From: Hymenobacter sp. H14-R3
GTDB lineage: Bacteria > Bacteroidota > Bacteroidia > Cytophagales > Hymenobacteraceae
DNA length: 64,000 nt
Direction of reading: 5' to 3'
NCBI RefSeq assembly: GCF_030063445.1
Contig: NZ_JASITD010000023.1
Span: 1-64,000, forward strand
A program made the translations under genes and the position numbers. The notes under the pieces were generated by a model. It searched no databases and was not told the origin of the DNA. It saw only the letters and a program-made list of their open reading frames with translations. The stretch's first letter is position 1. Each line of letters starts with the position of its first letter. This document shows, piece by piece, positions 48,710-57,652 of this stretch.

Positions 48710-50101
48710 CTACGAATTAGCGGGCTGAATTGGGACGGTGCGTTGGCGCAAAACGTGGTTTTCGCGCCGCAGGATGGCCGTTTCCAAGCTCATTGCTTTT
48801 AGCTCGTAGCTGGCGACTATTTTCTCCAGCTGGCGCTGAAGCAGAAAGCGTTGCGTGAGCAGGTGCTCGCGGCGGCGTTGGTGGTGGCGCGAAAAGCGGC
48901 GCAGAACCGTGCGAGCGCGGCGGCGGAGCTGCTGCTCTTCGCGGCCCAGAGCGCGGCGGGCAGCGGCGGGCAGCGTGTAGCGGTAGCCTTCGAGGTGCTG
49001 GCCCAGCTGGCGCAGGTGCTGGCGCGGGGCGTGGGTGGCCTGGCGGCCGCGCTGGGCCAGGGCCGTGTGCGCGTGGCGCAGCTGCTGGTGGGCTGCGGCG
49101 CGCGTGCCATCGGCCAGGCGCTGCACCTGGGCGCGGTAGCGGGCCAGGTGCTGGCGCGTGCGCTCGGCCACGCGGTCGGCGTATTCCAGAAAAATACCTT
49201 CGAGGCGAGCCAGGCGCTCGACCAGGAAAGCGGCCACGGCGGTGGGCGTTTTGAGGGCGCGGTGGGCCACCAAGTCCAACACGGCCTCGTCGCGCTCGTG
49301 GCCTATTCCAGTGAGCACGGGCAGCGGAAACGCGGCTACTGCGGCCGCCAGGCCATACTCGTCAAAGGCCAGCAAATCGGTTTTCGAGCCGCCGCCCCGA
49401 ATGATAATCACTACCTCAAACTGCCCCCGGCGCGGCCGAATGGCATCGAGCGCCCCCCGGATGCTGGCCGGCGCATCCTCGCCCTGCATGAGCGCCGGGA
49501 ACAGCGTCAGCGAAAAATCGAACGGTGCTTCTTCGAGCTGGCGCACAAAGTCTTGAAAGCCAGCGGCCGTGGGCGACGAGATAACGGCCAGCCGCTGCGG
49601 CCCCAGCGGCAGCGGCAGCGCCTGCTGGCGCGTGAGCAAGTCTTTTTCTTGCAGCTTGCGCAGGGTGGCCAGGCGCAGGCGGGCCAGCTCGCCCACGGTG
49701 TAGCTGGGGTCAAGGGCCAGCACATCGAGCGAAAAGCCGTACTGCTCGTGAAACGTCACTTTCACGCGCAGCAGCAGGCGCAGGCCGGGGCGCAGCTCCT
49801 GGCCGGTGGCCTCGGCAAAGGCGGGCGCAAGCTGGGCGTAGCGGCTGCCCCACATGGTGGCCCGCGCCTGCGCCGTGAAGCCCAGGGCCGCGGCATCGGC
49901 GGCGGGCTCGGTGAGGGTGAGGTAGCAGTGGCCGCCGGCCTGGCGCGGGCGCGTCATTTCGGCTACCTCGGCCACTACCCAGTAGCTATCGGGGAAGCGG
50001 TGCTGGAGCGCGGCGCGCACCTGCGCCATGAGTGCACCCAGGCTGAGCGGGGCGGGCGGCTCGGTGGGCGGGGGCCCAGCGCGGCGATTGTATAAAGGCA
50101 T
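48710..50101 (-). CDS. xseA: Exodeoxyribonuclease VII large subunit
   Basis: 463 residues from the ATG at 50101. An OB-like N-terminus (SYWVVAEVAEMTRPRQAGGH), the catalytic core with VISSPTAAGFQDFVRQL and IIRGGGSKTDLLAFDE, PVLTGIGHERDEAVLDLVAH, and a long basic coiled coil at the C-terminus. With XseB it cuts single-stranded DNA in mismatch and crosslink repair. Family alignment begins after the Pro-rich first 20 residues, so the ATG at 50101 is suitable. Confidence 0.92.
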   Translation of the reverse strand: MPLYNRRAGPPPTEPPAPLSLGALMAQVRAALQHRFPDSYWVVAEVAEMTRPRQAGGHCYLTLTEPAADAAALGFTAQARATMWGSRYAQLAPAFAEATGQELRPGLRLLLRVKVTFHEQYGFSLDVLALDPSYTVGELARLRLATLRKLQEKDLLTRQQALPLPLGPQRLAVISSPTAAGFQDFVRQLEEAPFDFSLTLFPALMQGEDAPASIRGALDAIRPRRGQFEVVIIIRGGGSKTDLLAFDEYGLAAAVAAFPLPVLTGIGHERDEAVLDLVAHRALKTPTAVAAFLVERLARLEGIFLEYADRVAERTRQHLARYRAQVQRLADGTRAAAHQQLRHAHTALAQRGRQATHAPRQHLRQLGQHLEGYRYTLPAAARRALGREEQQLRRRARTVLRRFSRHHQRRREHLLTQRFLLQRQLEKIVASYELKAMSLETAILRRENHVLRQRTVPIQPANS

Positions 50102-50291
50102 AAGTGGAGCAAGAAGCCGGGGCCGGCCGCGGAAAGTTCCGTTACCGGGGGCTGGCCCGGCCCGGGCAAGGGGCCGCAAAAGTACCAGCCAGCGGGTGGT
50201 AGCGCCCGCAAATACTTGCTGCGCAACCGGAACCGGCGCTTAACTTGCGGGCCTCAATCCCAACCCCCATCCCATCCACTTTTTTCTTTTT

Positions 50292-52349
50292 ATGTCAACA
50301 ACTTCCCGTTACCAGCGGGGCGCGGCCCTGGCCGTGGCGGCGCTGGGCCTGGCTGCCGCGAACCCCGCACTGGCCCAAACCACTGCCGCCGCTGGCGTAG
50401 GCATCAACCCCGCCAACATTGATAAGTCGGTGAGCCCCTGCGACGACTTCTTTCACTACGCCTCGGGCAACTGGCTGAAAAACAACCCCGTGCCGGCCGC
50501 CGAAAGCCGCTGGGGCAGCTTCAACGAGCTGGCCGACCGCAACAACGCCACCCAAAAGGCCATTCTGGAGGAGCTGGCCCGCAACTCAGGCAAGGCCGTG
50601 AAGGGCACCAATGCCCAGAAAGTGGGCGATTTCTACGCCGCTGCCATGGACACCATGGCCATTGAGCAGGCTGGCCTCACCTACCTCAAGCCCTACCTCG
50701 ACCGCATTGCGGCCATTAAAACGCTGCCCGAAATGCAGAAGTTTTTGGCCGACCCCAAGGCCCAGGCCGGCAGCGTGTGGTTTAACTCGGGCGTGGGCCA
50801 GGACGAGAAAATCAGCACCCAGTACGCGGTGCAGTTTTACCAGGGCGGCCTTTCGCTGCCCAACCGCGACTACTACCTGAAGGACGATGCGCGCTCGAAA
50901 AACATCCGGGCCGCGGCAATAACCTACCTGACCAACACCTTTAAGCGCCTCGGCGACAGCGAAACGGCCGCCGCCGCCAACGCCGCCACCGTCATGCGCA
51001 TTGAGACGCGCCTGGCCAAAGCCAGCAAAAGCCCGGTGGACCTGCGCGACCCGCAGGCCAACTACAACAAGATGACCGTGGCCGAGGCCAGCAAGGCGTT
51101 TCCGAACCTCAACCTACCGTTGATGCTGAAGGATAACCACCTCGGCACGGCCAAGGAAGTGATTGTGGGCCAGCCCGAATTTATGAAGGAGGTGAGCGCC
51201 ATGCTCGCCGCCGAGCCCATTGCCGACCAGCGGCAGTACCTGCGCTTTCACCTGGTGAGCAGCGTGGCCAGCGCCTTGCCCAAGGCTTATGGCGACGAGG
51301 CGTTCCGCTTTTCGCAGGTGCTGAGCGGCGCCAAGCAGCAGCAGCCCCGCTGGAAGCGTATGCTGCGCTCGACGGACGGCGCACTGGGCGAGGCTTTTGG
51401 CCAACTCTATGTGGATAAGGCCTTTAGCCCCGCCGCCAAAACCCGCGCCAAGGAAATGATTGAGAACCTGCGCAAGGCCTACGGCGAGCGCATTATGGCC
51501 ACCGACTGGATGAGCGCGGCCACCAAAAAGGAGGCCCTGGTGAAGCTCAACGCCTTCACCGTAAAAATCGGCTACCCCGACAAGTGGAAGGACTACTCCA
51601 AGCTTAACATCAACCGCCAGAGCTACTTGCAAGATGTGCTGGCCGCCCGTACCTGGGCTACTGATGACAACCTCAGTAAGTTTGGCAAGCCCATCGACCG
51701 CACCGAGTGGGGCATGACGCCGCCCACGGTGAACGCCTACTACAACCCGCCGATGAACGAGATTGTGTTTCCGGCCGGCATCTTGCAGTCGCCCTTTTAC
51801 GACCCCAAGGCCGATGACGCGGTGAACTACGGCGGCATTGGCGCCGTAATCGGCCACGAAATGACCCACGGCTTCGATGACCAGGGCCGGCAGTACGACT
51901 CGAAGGGCAACCTGCGCGACTGGTGGACCAAGGAGGACGGCGACAAATTCAACGCCAAGGCCGAGATGGTGGGCAAGCAGTACGACGCCTTCATGCCCCT
52001 CGACTCGGTGCACGTGAATGGCAAGCTGACGATGGGCGAAAACCTGGCCGACCTCGGTGGCCTCACCATCGCCTACAACGCGTTTCAGAAAACGCCGCAG
52101 TACAAGGAAGGCAAGAGCATCGACGGCTTCACGCCCGACCAGCGCTTCTTCCTGGCCTGGGGCCAAATCTGGCGCACCAACATTCGGCCCGAAGCGGCTC
52201 GCCAGCAAGTACTTACCGACCCGCACTCGCCGGCGCAGTTCCGCACCAACGGTCCGCTCATGAACATGCCCGAGTTTTACAAAGCCTTCGGCTGCAAGCC
52301 CACCGATAAGATGGAGCGGCCCGCCGCCGAGCAGGCCCGGATTTGGTAA
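50292..52349 (+). CDS. M13 (neprilysin-like) metallopeptidase, copy 1
   Basis: 685 residues with a signal peptide (GAALAVAALGLAAANPALAQ). The zinc site is H522-E-M-T-H526 in GHEMTHGFDDQGRQ, the third ligand is E583 in MGENLADLGGLTIAY, and NAYYNPPMNEIVFPAGI is the substrate-binding loop. It should cut small peptides in the periplasm or outside. A near twin follows at 52595, about 70 percent identical by eye. The stop codon is followed within four bases by a dispersed palindrome (52353-52443). Confidence 0.92.
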   Translation: MSTTSRYQRGAALAVAALGLAAANPALAQTTAAAGVGINPANIDKSVSPCDDFFHYASGNWLKNNPVPAAESRWGSFNELADRNNATQKAILEELARNSGKAVKGTNAQKVGDFYAAAMDTMAIEQAGLTYLKPYLDRIAAIKTLPEMQKFLADPKAQAGSVWFNSGVGQDEKISTQYAVQFYQGGLSLPNRDYYLKDDARSKNIRAAAITYLTNTFKRLGDSETAAAANAATVMRIETRLAKASKSPVDLRDPQANYNKMTVAEASKAFPNLNLPLMLKDNHLGTAKEVIVGQPEFMKEVSAMLAAEPIADQRQYLRFHLVSSVASALPKAYGDEAFRFSQVLSGAKQQQPRWKRMLRSTDGALGEAFGQLYVDKAFSPAAKTRAKEMIENLRKAYGERIMATDWMSAATKKEALVKLNAFTVKIGYPDKWKDYSKLNINRQSYLQDVLAARTWATDDNLSKFGKPIDRTEWGMTPPTVNAYYNPPMNEIVFPAGILQSPFYDPKADDAVNYGGIGAVIGHEMTHGFDDQGRQYDSKGNLRDWWTKEDGDKFNAKAEMVGKQYDAFMPLDSVHVNGKLTMGENLADLGGLTIAYNAFQKTPQYKEGKSIDGFTPDQRFFLAWGQIWRTNIRPEAARQQVLTDPHSPAQFRTNGPLMNMPEFYKAFGCKPTDKMERPAAEQARIW

Positions 52350-52352
52350 AAG

Positions 52353-52443
52353 GGTAGCGTGGACTCTGCGAGTCCGCACGTGGGAACGTTGAAGCATCGT
52401 TCGAACGTCGCTCCACGCGCGGACTCTCAAAGTCCACGCTACC
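52353..52443. repeat. 91-bp nested palindrome after the first M13 gene
   Basis: Arms 52353-52377 and 52429-52443 onward pair (GGTAGCGTGGACTCTGCGAG on the left with its near-complement). A second dyad is nested inside (GTGGGAACGTTGAAGC with GTTCGAACGTCGCTCCAC). It starts four bases after the stop codon. I consider it another 3'-end dispersed repeat. Confidence 0.7.
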
Positions 52444-52445
52444 AA

Positions 52446-52477
52446 AAACCCGCCCTTGACCAAGGGCGGGTTTTTTT
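52446..52477 (+). terminator. Terminator of the first M13 gene
   Basis: AAACCCGCCCTT pairs with AAGGGCGGGTTT and is followed by further T residues. Confidence 0.88.
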
Positions 52478-52594
52478 GTGCAAGATTCTGGCTTTTACCC
52501 CCTGTTTATCTTGCTATGGTGCAACTGTGCGGCGGCGCATTCATCTATTGACCCTAAATTCACGCGCTGCCTTTTCTCCTAACCACTCTTTTCT

Positions 52595-54655
52595 ATGTCC
52601 TCTCCTACTATTTCGCGGATGGCGCTGGCTACGCTGGGCCTCGGCACGCTGGCCGCTACTACCGCTTTTGGGCCACCCGCCAAGCGCCCCGCGCCCCCGC
52701 AGCAGGGCGTGGGCATCAACCTCGCCAACATCGACCAGTCGGTGTCGCCGTGCGAGGATTTTTACCACTACGCCAATGGTAACTGGCTGAAAAACAACCC
52801 CGTGCCAGCTGCCGAAACCCGCTGGGGAGCCTTCAATGAGCTGGCTGACCGCAACCAGGGCGTGGAGAAGCGCATTTTGATGAAAGCTGCCGCCGACCGC
52901 TCGGCTAAGCCGGGGTCGAGCATCCAGAAAGTGGGCGATTTTTACGCCGCCGCCATGGACTCGGCCGCCATTGAGGCCGCGGGCCTCAAGTACTTGCAGC
53001 CGCGCCTTGCGCAGGTTAACAACCTCAAGAACCTGGGCGACATTCAGAAGTATATGGCTGACCCCAAGTCGTTTGGCACGGGCTGGTACAGCTTTGGGGT
53101 GCGCCAGGACAGCAAGAACAGCACCCAGTACGCCGTGGCAATGGGTCAGGGTGGCCTGGGCCTCGGCGACCGCGATTACTACCTGAAGGACGACGGCCGC
53201 TCGAAAACCGTGCGCGCCGCCTACAAGGCTTACATGACCAGCGTGTTTCAGCTGCTAGGCGATGCGCCGAGCCTGGCCGCCACCAACGCCGATGCCGTGC
53301 TGGCCCTCGAAACCAAGATGGCCACCGCCAGCCGCAGCCGCGTTGACCTGCGCGACCGCCTCAAGAACTACAACAAGGTGACCGTGGCCCAGGCCACCAA
53401 GGACTACCCCAGCCTCGACATTCCGCTGGTGCTGAAAGGCAGCGGCCTCAGCAGCGCCCAGGACCTCATCATCGGCCAGCCCGAGTTCCTAGCTGCCGCT
53501 AACACGCTGATGGCCAACACGCCCATCGCCGACCAGCAGCAGTACCTGCGCTGGCACCTGGTGGAGGGTGTGACCTCGGCCCTGCCCAAGGCCTACAGCG
53601 ACGCCAGCTTCCGCTTTCAGCAAACGCTCACCGGGGCCAAGCTGCAGCAGCCGCGCTGGAAGCGCTCGCTGCGCGCCACCGACGGCGCGCTGGGCGAGGC
53701 ATTTGGTCAACTATATGTGGATGAGGCGTTTAGCCCCGCCGCCAAGGCCCGCGCCAAGGAGATGGTCGAAAACCTGCGCAAGGCCTACGGTGAGCGCATT
53801 ATGGCCACCGACTGGATGAGCGCCGACACCAAGCAGGAGGCCATCCAGAAGCTGAACGCCTTCGCCGTGAAAATTGGCTATCCCGATAAGTGGAAGGATT
53901 ATTCGGCGCTGAAAATCACCCGCCAGAGTGCGCTCGAAAACCTGTTTGCCACCGCCGAATGGCGCTCGAAGGACAATACCAGCAAGTTTGGCAAGCCCAT
54001 CGACCGCGGCGAGTGGGGCATGACGCCGCCCACGGTGAACGCCTACTACAATTCGAGCATGAATGAAATCGTGTTCCCGGCCGGTATTTTGCAGCCCCCC
54101 TTCTACGACCCCAAGGCCGACGACGCGGTGAACTACGGCGGCATTGGCGCGGTAATCGGCCACGAAATGACCCACGGCTTCGACGATCAGGGCCGCCGCT
54201 CGGATGCCAAGGGCAACTTGCGCGACTGGTGGACCAAGGACGACAACGACAAGTTCAACGCCAAGGCCGACATGGTAGGCAAGCAGTACGACGCCTTCTC
54301 GCCCCTCGACTCGGTGCACGTGAACGGCAAGCTGACGATGGGCGAAAACCTGGCTGACATCGGCGGCCTCACCATCGCCTACCAAGCGTTCCAGAAGACG
54401 CCGCAGTACAAGGCCAGTCAGAAGATTGACGGCTTCACGCCCAACCAGCGCTTCTTCCTGGGCTTTGCCCAAATTTGGCGCGCCAACCAGCGCCCCGAGG
54501 CCATGCGCCAGCAAATTCAGACCGACCCGCACTCGCCCGGCCAGTACCGCACCAACGGCCCGCTCATGAACATGCCCGAGTTCTACGAAGCCTTCGGCTG
54601 CAAAGACGGCAACAAGATGGTGCGCGCCACCGCCGACCGCTCGCGCATTTGGTAG
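52595..54655 (+). CDS. M13 (neprilysin-like) metallopeptidase, copy 2
   Basis: 686 residues. The N-terminus (MALATLGLGTLAATTAFG) is a weaker signal peptide than in copy 1. The zinc motif H523-E-M-T-H527, GENLADIGGLTIAY and NAYYNSSMNEIVFPAGI are intact. The two copies align without gaps in the catalytic half and differ mainly before residue 350. The pair arose by tandem duplication and may differ in substrate range. Confidence 0.92.
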   Translation: MSSPTISRMALATLGLGTLAATTAFGPPAKRPAPPQQGVGINLANIDQSVSPCEDFYHYANGNWLKNNPVPAAETRWGAFNELADRNQGVEKRILMKAAADRSAKPGSSIQKVGDFYAAAMDSAAIEAAGLKYLQPRLAQVNNLKNLGDIQKYMADPKSFGTGWYSFGVRQDSKNSTQYAVAMGQGGLGLGDRDYYLKDDGRSKTVRAAYKAYMTSVFQLLGDAPSLAATNADAVLALETKMATASRSRVDLRDRLKNYNKVTVAQATKDYPSLDIPLVLKGSGLSSAQDLIIGQPEFLAAANTLMANTPIADQQQYLRWHLVEGVTSALPKAYSDASFRFQQTLTGAKLQQPRWKRSLRATDGALGEAFGQLYVDEAFSPAAKARAKEMVENLRKAYGERIMATDWMSADTKQEAIQKLNAFAVKIGYPDKWKDYSALKITRQSALENLFATAEWRSKDNTSKFGKPIDRGEWGMTPPTVNAYYNSSMNEIVFPAGILQPPFYDPKADDAVNYGGIGAVIGHEMTHGFDDQGRRSDAKGNLRDWWTKDDNDKFNAKADMVGKQYDAFSPLDSVHVNGKLTMGENLADIGGLTIAYQAFQKTPQYKASQKIDGFTPNQRFFLGFAQIWRANQRPEAMRQQIQTDPHSPGQYRTNGPLMNMPEFYEAFGCKDGNKMVRATADRSRIW

Positions 54656-54681
54656 GGTATTTGTAAATGGTTTAAACGACG

Positions 54682-54713
54682 AAACGCCCGGCCAGTAGGT
54701 CGGGCGTTTTTTG
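54682..54713 (+). terminator. Terminator of the second M13 gene
   Basis: AAACGCCCG pairs with CGGGCGTTT around GCCAGTAGGT, then T residues. Confidence 0.85.
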
Positions 54714-54721
54714 TGCAGGTC

Positions 54722-55240
54722 TTAGCCTCGGCTGTGGTACCCTAGAGCGTAAAATTGCTGTGTGTTGAGGTTGTAGCAAACCTCCCAAACGGAAGGGCCA
54801 ACGTCTAAAATCATCAAATGATGAGACAGCCAGTTATCATTATCACTCTCGAAAAATTGGATAAAGAGGCAAGCTTGGCGTTGCGTATTGTAGAACCCGA
54901 AATATTGACGCCTCTAATCTGGCAGGTGCGTTTGGATGTAGGCAAGGTTGGCTGAATCAGGAGCAGTAAGCGGGGAGCGAATATCGCTAATACCTCTCAT
55001 ATTCAATTGGTTCTCGGCAACTTCGGCTTGCTGGCAAGTAGGTGTAAAGTGGTGAGGCTTTACCAGCGTCTCGTGTAAACCTAGCGTATCAAGTAGCGCC
55101 GCCGCCGGGAATAGCGCACAATTGGCCCCCAGCACCTGCACTGGGGTAGCCATAAGGTCCCTGAGCGTTAGTTGAGCCTGCGCGTTGGCCTGTCCAAAGG
55201 AAAGAAAACAACTTAATAAACAGAAGAGTAGGCAGCGCAT
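54722..55240 (-). pseudogene. Exported hypothetical protein interrupted by an in-frame amber codon
   Basis: The first 108 codons (MRCLLFCLLSCFLSFGQANA signal peptide to YIQTHLPD) end at TAG 54916-54914. The same frame stays open for 63 more codons (RRQYFGFYNTQRQACLF, then SVWEVCYNLNTQQFYALGY) to TAA at 54724-54722. The continuation has natural composition and no other in-frame stop. It looks like a protein of about 172 residues with one nonsense mutation, or a recoded stop. No family is recognised. Confidence 0.65.
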
Positions 55241-55531
55241 ATTAAAAAACAGGTGTTAACGTAAAAATAGTTAGAGTGCTTTACGGTGAAAAATAAGGAT
55301 GTGGAGCATTTGAAAGCAGCAAGGTATGCGGGATAATTACCCACGAAAAAGCCCGGCTTCCTTTCAGAAACCGGGCTTCGTAACCGCTACAGCCAAGAGC
55401 TTTGAGGCTCCGATTCGAAGATACGCAAAATTTGGCATTGCGATGCGGGGCAACGGAAATATGGCCGCCCGGCCCGAACTTAGGCCCCGTCAGGCGGGCC
55501 CCGTGGGGTAGTGGCCTGGCCTTTATTCCTT
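55241..55531. other. Intergenic region before the S1/P1-like gene
   Basis: About 290 bases. It has a hairpin at 55349-55378 (AAGCCCGG with CCGGGCTT) and a short tRNA-like box (GATTCGAA) that does not fold into a tRNA. No gene seen. Confidence 0.45.
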
Positions 55532-56734
55532 ATGAAAAAAACTCTTCTGAGCCTGGGGCTGCTGGCCGGGCTACTGGGCCCGGCCGCGCCCGCCGCCCGC
55601 GCCTGGGGCGTGGTGGGGCATCGCGTTATTACCCAAGTAGCTGTGTATGAGCTGCCCACGGCCATGCAGGCGTTCTACTTCCGGCACCTGCCCGAGCTAG
55701 CGCGCCTAAGCACCGCCCCCGACGAGCGCCGGGGCCAGGACCCGCAGGAGGGCAGCCGCCACTTCATCCGCCTCGACCACTATTCGGAGGATAATCCGTT
55801 TGCCAAAATACCCCGCACCTACGACGAGGCAGTGGAGAAATTCTCGGCCGACACGCTCCAGAAATACGGCACCCTGCCCTGGGCCGTGCTCGATGCCAAG
55901 CAGCAGCTGGTGGCGGCGTTCCGGGCCCGCGACACGGTGGCCATCATTCTGCGGTCGGCTGAGCTGAGCCACTACGCCGCCGATGCCTTCGTGCCGTTGC
56001 ACACCACCGTCAACTACGACGGCCAGCTCACCGGGCAAACCGGGCTGCTGGCGCTCTGGGAAAACCAGCTACCCGAGCGCTTTTTGAAAGACTACAAGCT
56101 GGATGGCGAAGAAAGCAAGGTGCTGAAAGACCCGCTGGCGGCCATCTGGCTGGTGTTGCAGAATAGCTACGGCTTCCTCACCTCCACCTACGACCTCGAA
56201 GCCAAAACCAGCAAGGGCTTGAAGGCGCAGACCAAATACACGTTTTCGCACCGGTTTGGCCGCACCCAGCGCCGCTATTCCGACGCCTTTGCCGATGCCT
56301 ACGAGAAGGAAGTGGGTGGCATGGTAGCCTTCCGCCTAAAAGGGGCTTCCCCGCTGGTGGCCTCGCTCTGGCTCACGGCCTGGCAGGAAGCGGGCCGCCC
56401 CGACCTGGCCCAGCTGCTGGTCCCACCCAAGCTCAGCAAGGAGGAAAAAGACCACTTAACCACCCAGCTCAAGGCCTGGAAAGCCAACACCCTCTACCAG
56501 GACCAACTGCTGCTAGCCCTGCAAAAGGAGAAAAAAAGCGTCGATGCAGACGAAATAAAAGCCGCCGAAGGCGAAGCTGCCCCCCCGCCCCCACCCGAGC
56601 TGGTAGCGCCCGCCGCCCCCAAGCAAAAGGCCCCGCTAACCCCCGCCGCCACAGCCCCGCCCGCCAAGGCAAAAGCGAAAACCAAAGGCCCGGAGGGCAC
56701 CAATAAACAGAAAGCAACTGATTTTACCTGGTAG
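55532..56734 (+). CDS. S1/P1 nuclease / zinc-dependent phospholipase C-like protein
   Basis: 400 residues from the ATG at 55532. Signal peptide TLLSLGLLAGLLGPAAPAARA is followed by WGVVGHRVI; in this fold the new N-terminal Trp binds zinc. Other likely ligands are in FIRLDHYSED, LSHYAADAFVPLHTT and ALWENQL. It would cut phosphodiesters or phospholipids outside the cytoplasm. The C-terminal 75 residues (EGEAAPPPPPELVAPAAP to KAKTKGPEG) form a Pro/Ala/Lys-rich tail not found in the enzyme family. Nuclease or lipase activity cannot be told apart from sequence. Confidence 0.8.
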   Translation: MKKTLLSLGLLAGLLGPAAPAARAWGVVGHRVITQVAVYELPTAMQAFYFRHLPELARLSTAPDERRGQDPQEGSRHFIRLDHYSEDNPFAKIPRTYDEAVEKFSADTLQKYGTLPWAVLDAKQQLVAAFRARDTVAIILRSAELSHYAADAFVPLHTTVNYDGQLTGQTGLLALWENQLPERFLKDYKLDGEESKVLKDPLAAIWLVLQNSYGFLTSTYDLEAKTSKGLKAQTKYTFSHRFGRTQRRYSDAFADAYEKEVGGMVAFRLKGASPLVASLWLTAWQEAGRPDLAQLLVPPKLSKEEKDHLTTQLKAWKANTLYQDQLLLALQKEKKSVDADEIKAAEGEAAPPPPPELVAPAAPKQKAPLTPAATAPPAKAKAKTKGPEGTNKQKATDFTW

Positions 56735-56810
56735 CAAAGCGCAGATTAACAAGTAGTTGCCATAAAACACAATTCGTGTCACCGCTGCCTTTTTAATTTT
56801 CAACCGACTT

Positions 56811-57557
56811 ATGACGCGCTATTTTTCGGGGGCCTGCGCCGCTTTGCTGGCAGTAAGCTTGCTGGCCGCCTGCGGCCCGGCCGACCACCCTACTGCAGCT
56901 CCGCCCCCACCCCCCAAGCCAGTGGGCCCCGACATTGCGGCCCTCACCGACAGCACCGCGCCAGCCGCGCTGCTGGCCTATGGCCAACAGTATCCCGGCT
57001 CCGAAGTGCTGTTTAAGACGCGCCTGGGCAATATCCGGGTGCGGCTTTATGATGACACGCCCGTGCACAAGGCCAATTTTTTGCTGCTGGCCCGGCGCGG
57101 CGTGTTTGACGAAACGGTGTTCAACCGGGTGGTGAAGGGCTTTGCCGTGCAGGGCGGGCAAACGAGCGGCGTGCGTAGTATTCACCTGCGCCGCTACCGC
57201 CTGCCGCCCGAGTTTCGGCCCCAGCACTTCCACGTGAAGGGCGCGCTGGGCATGGCCCGCTACGACGACGATAAAAACCCCGGCCACCTCTCGTCCAACA
57301 CCGATTTTTACTTCGTGGTAGGCGAAAAGCTCACACCCTACCAGTCGCGCGGCGCGGCTGGCCGGCCCCTCACCCCGGCCCAGGTGGCGGCCTACGCCAC
57401 CAAGGGCGGCGTGCCCACGCTCGACGGCAAGTACACGGTATTTGGCGAAGTAATTGAGGGACTGGATGTTGTGGACAAAATCTCGCAGATTCCCGTTGAC
57501 CCGCAGGATAAATGGCCCATCAACGACGTGGCCATGAAGGTGGAGGTGGTGAAGTGA
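56811..57557 (+). CDS. Cyclophilin-type peptidyl-prolyl isomerase lipoprotein
   Basis: 248 residues. Lipoprotein signal LAVSLLAACGPAD. The cyclophilin fold begins FKTRLGNIRVRLYDDTPVHK and continues ETVFNRVVKGFAVQGG and SSNTDFYFVVGEKLTP. An insertion of about 25 residues (RSIHLRRYRLPPEFRPQHFH) lies in the middle. It should catalyse proline isomerisation during folding in the periplasm. A hairpin separates it from the convergent amidohydrolase gene. Confidence 0.88.
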   Translation: MTRYFSGACAALLAVSLLAACGPADHPTAAPPPPPKPVGPDIAALTDSTAPAALLAYGQQYPGSEVLFKTRLGNIRVRLYDDTPVHKANFLLLARRGVFDETVFNRVVKGFAVQGGQTSGVRSIHLRRYRLPPEFRPQHFHVKGALGMARYDDDKNPGHLSSNTDFYFVVGEKLTPYQSRGAAGRPLTPAQVAAYATKGGVPTLDGKYTVFGEVIEGLDVVDKISQIPVDPQDKWPINDVAMKVEVVK

Positions 57558-57560
57558 GTG

Positions 57561-57652
57561 GAAGGAATAAGTACGCAAAAGGCGTCTGTCCTTGCCGCGC
57601 TCCACTGCGTTGCGCTCGCAAGGACAGACGCCTTTTGCGTACTTATTCCTTC
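57561..57652. terminator. Perfect 34-bp hairpin carrying the 31-base dispersed repeat
   Basis: Arms 57561-57594 and 57619-57652 are fully complementary. The loop and first bases of the right arm (57595-57625) equal 72-102. The right arm includes the stop codon of the amidohydrolase gene (57643-57645). It lies between convergent genes and ends both. Confidence 0.88.

Noticed and set aside
48851-50095. 414-codon open frame antisense to xseA
   Set aside because: Shadow of a GC-rich gene; no start signal or domain.
55385-55430. Possible tRNA with a GATTCGAA T-loop-like box
   Set aside because: I could not form an acceptor stem or anticodon arm around it on either strand.
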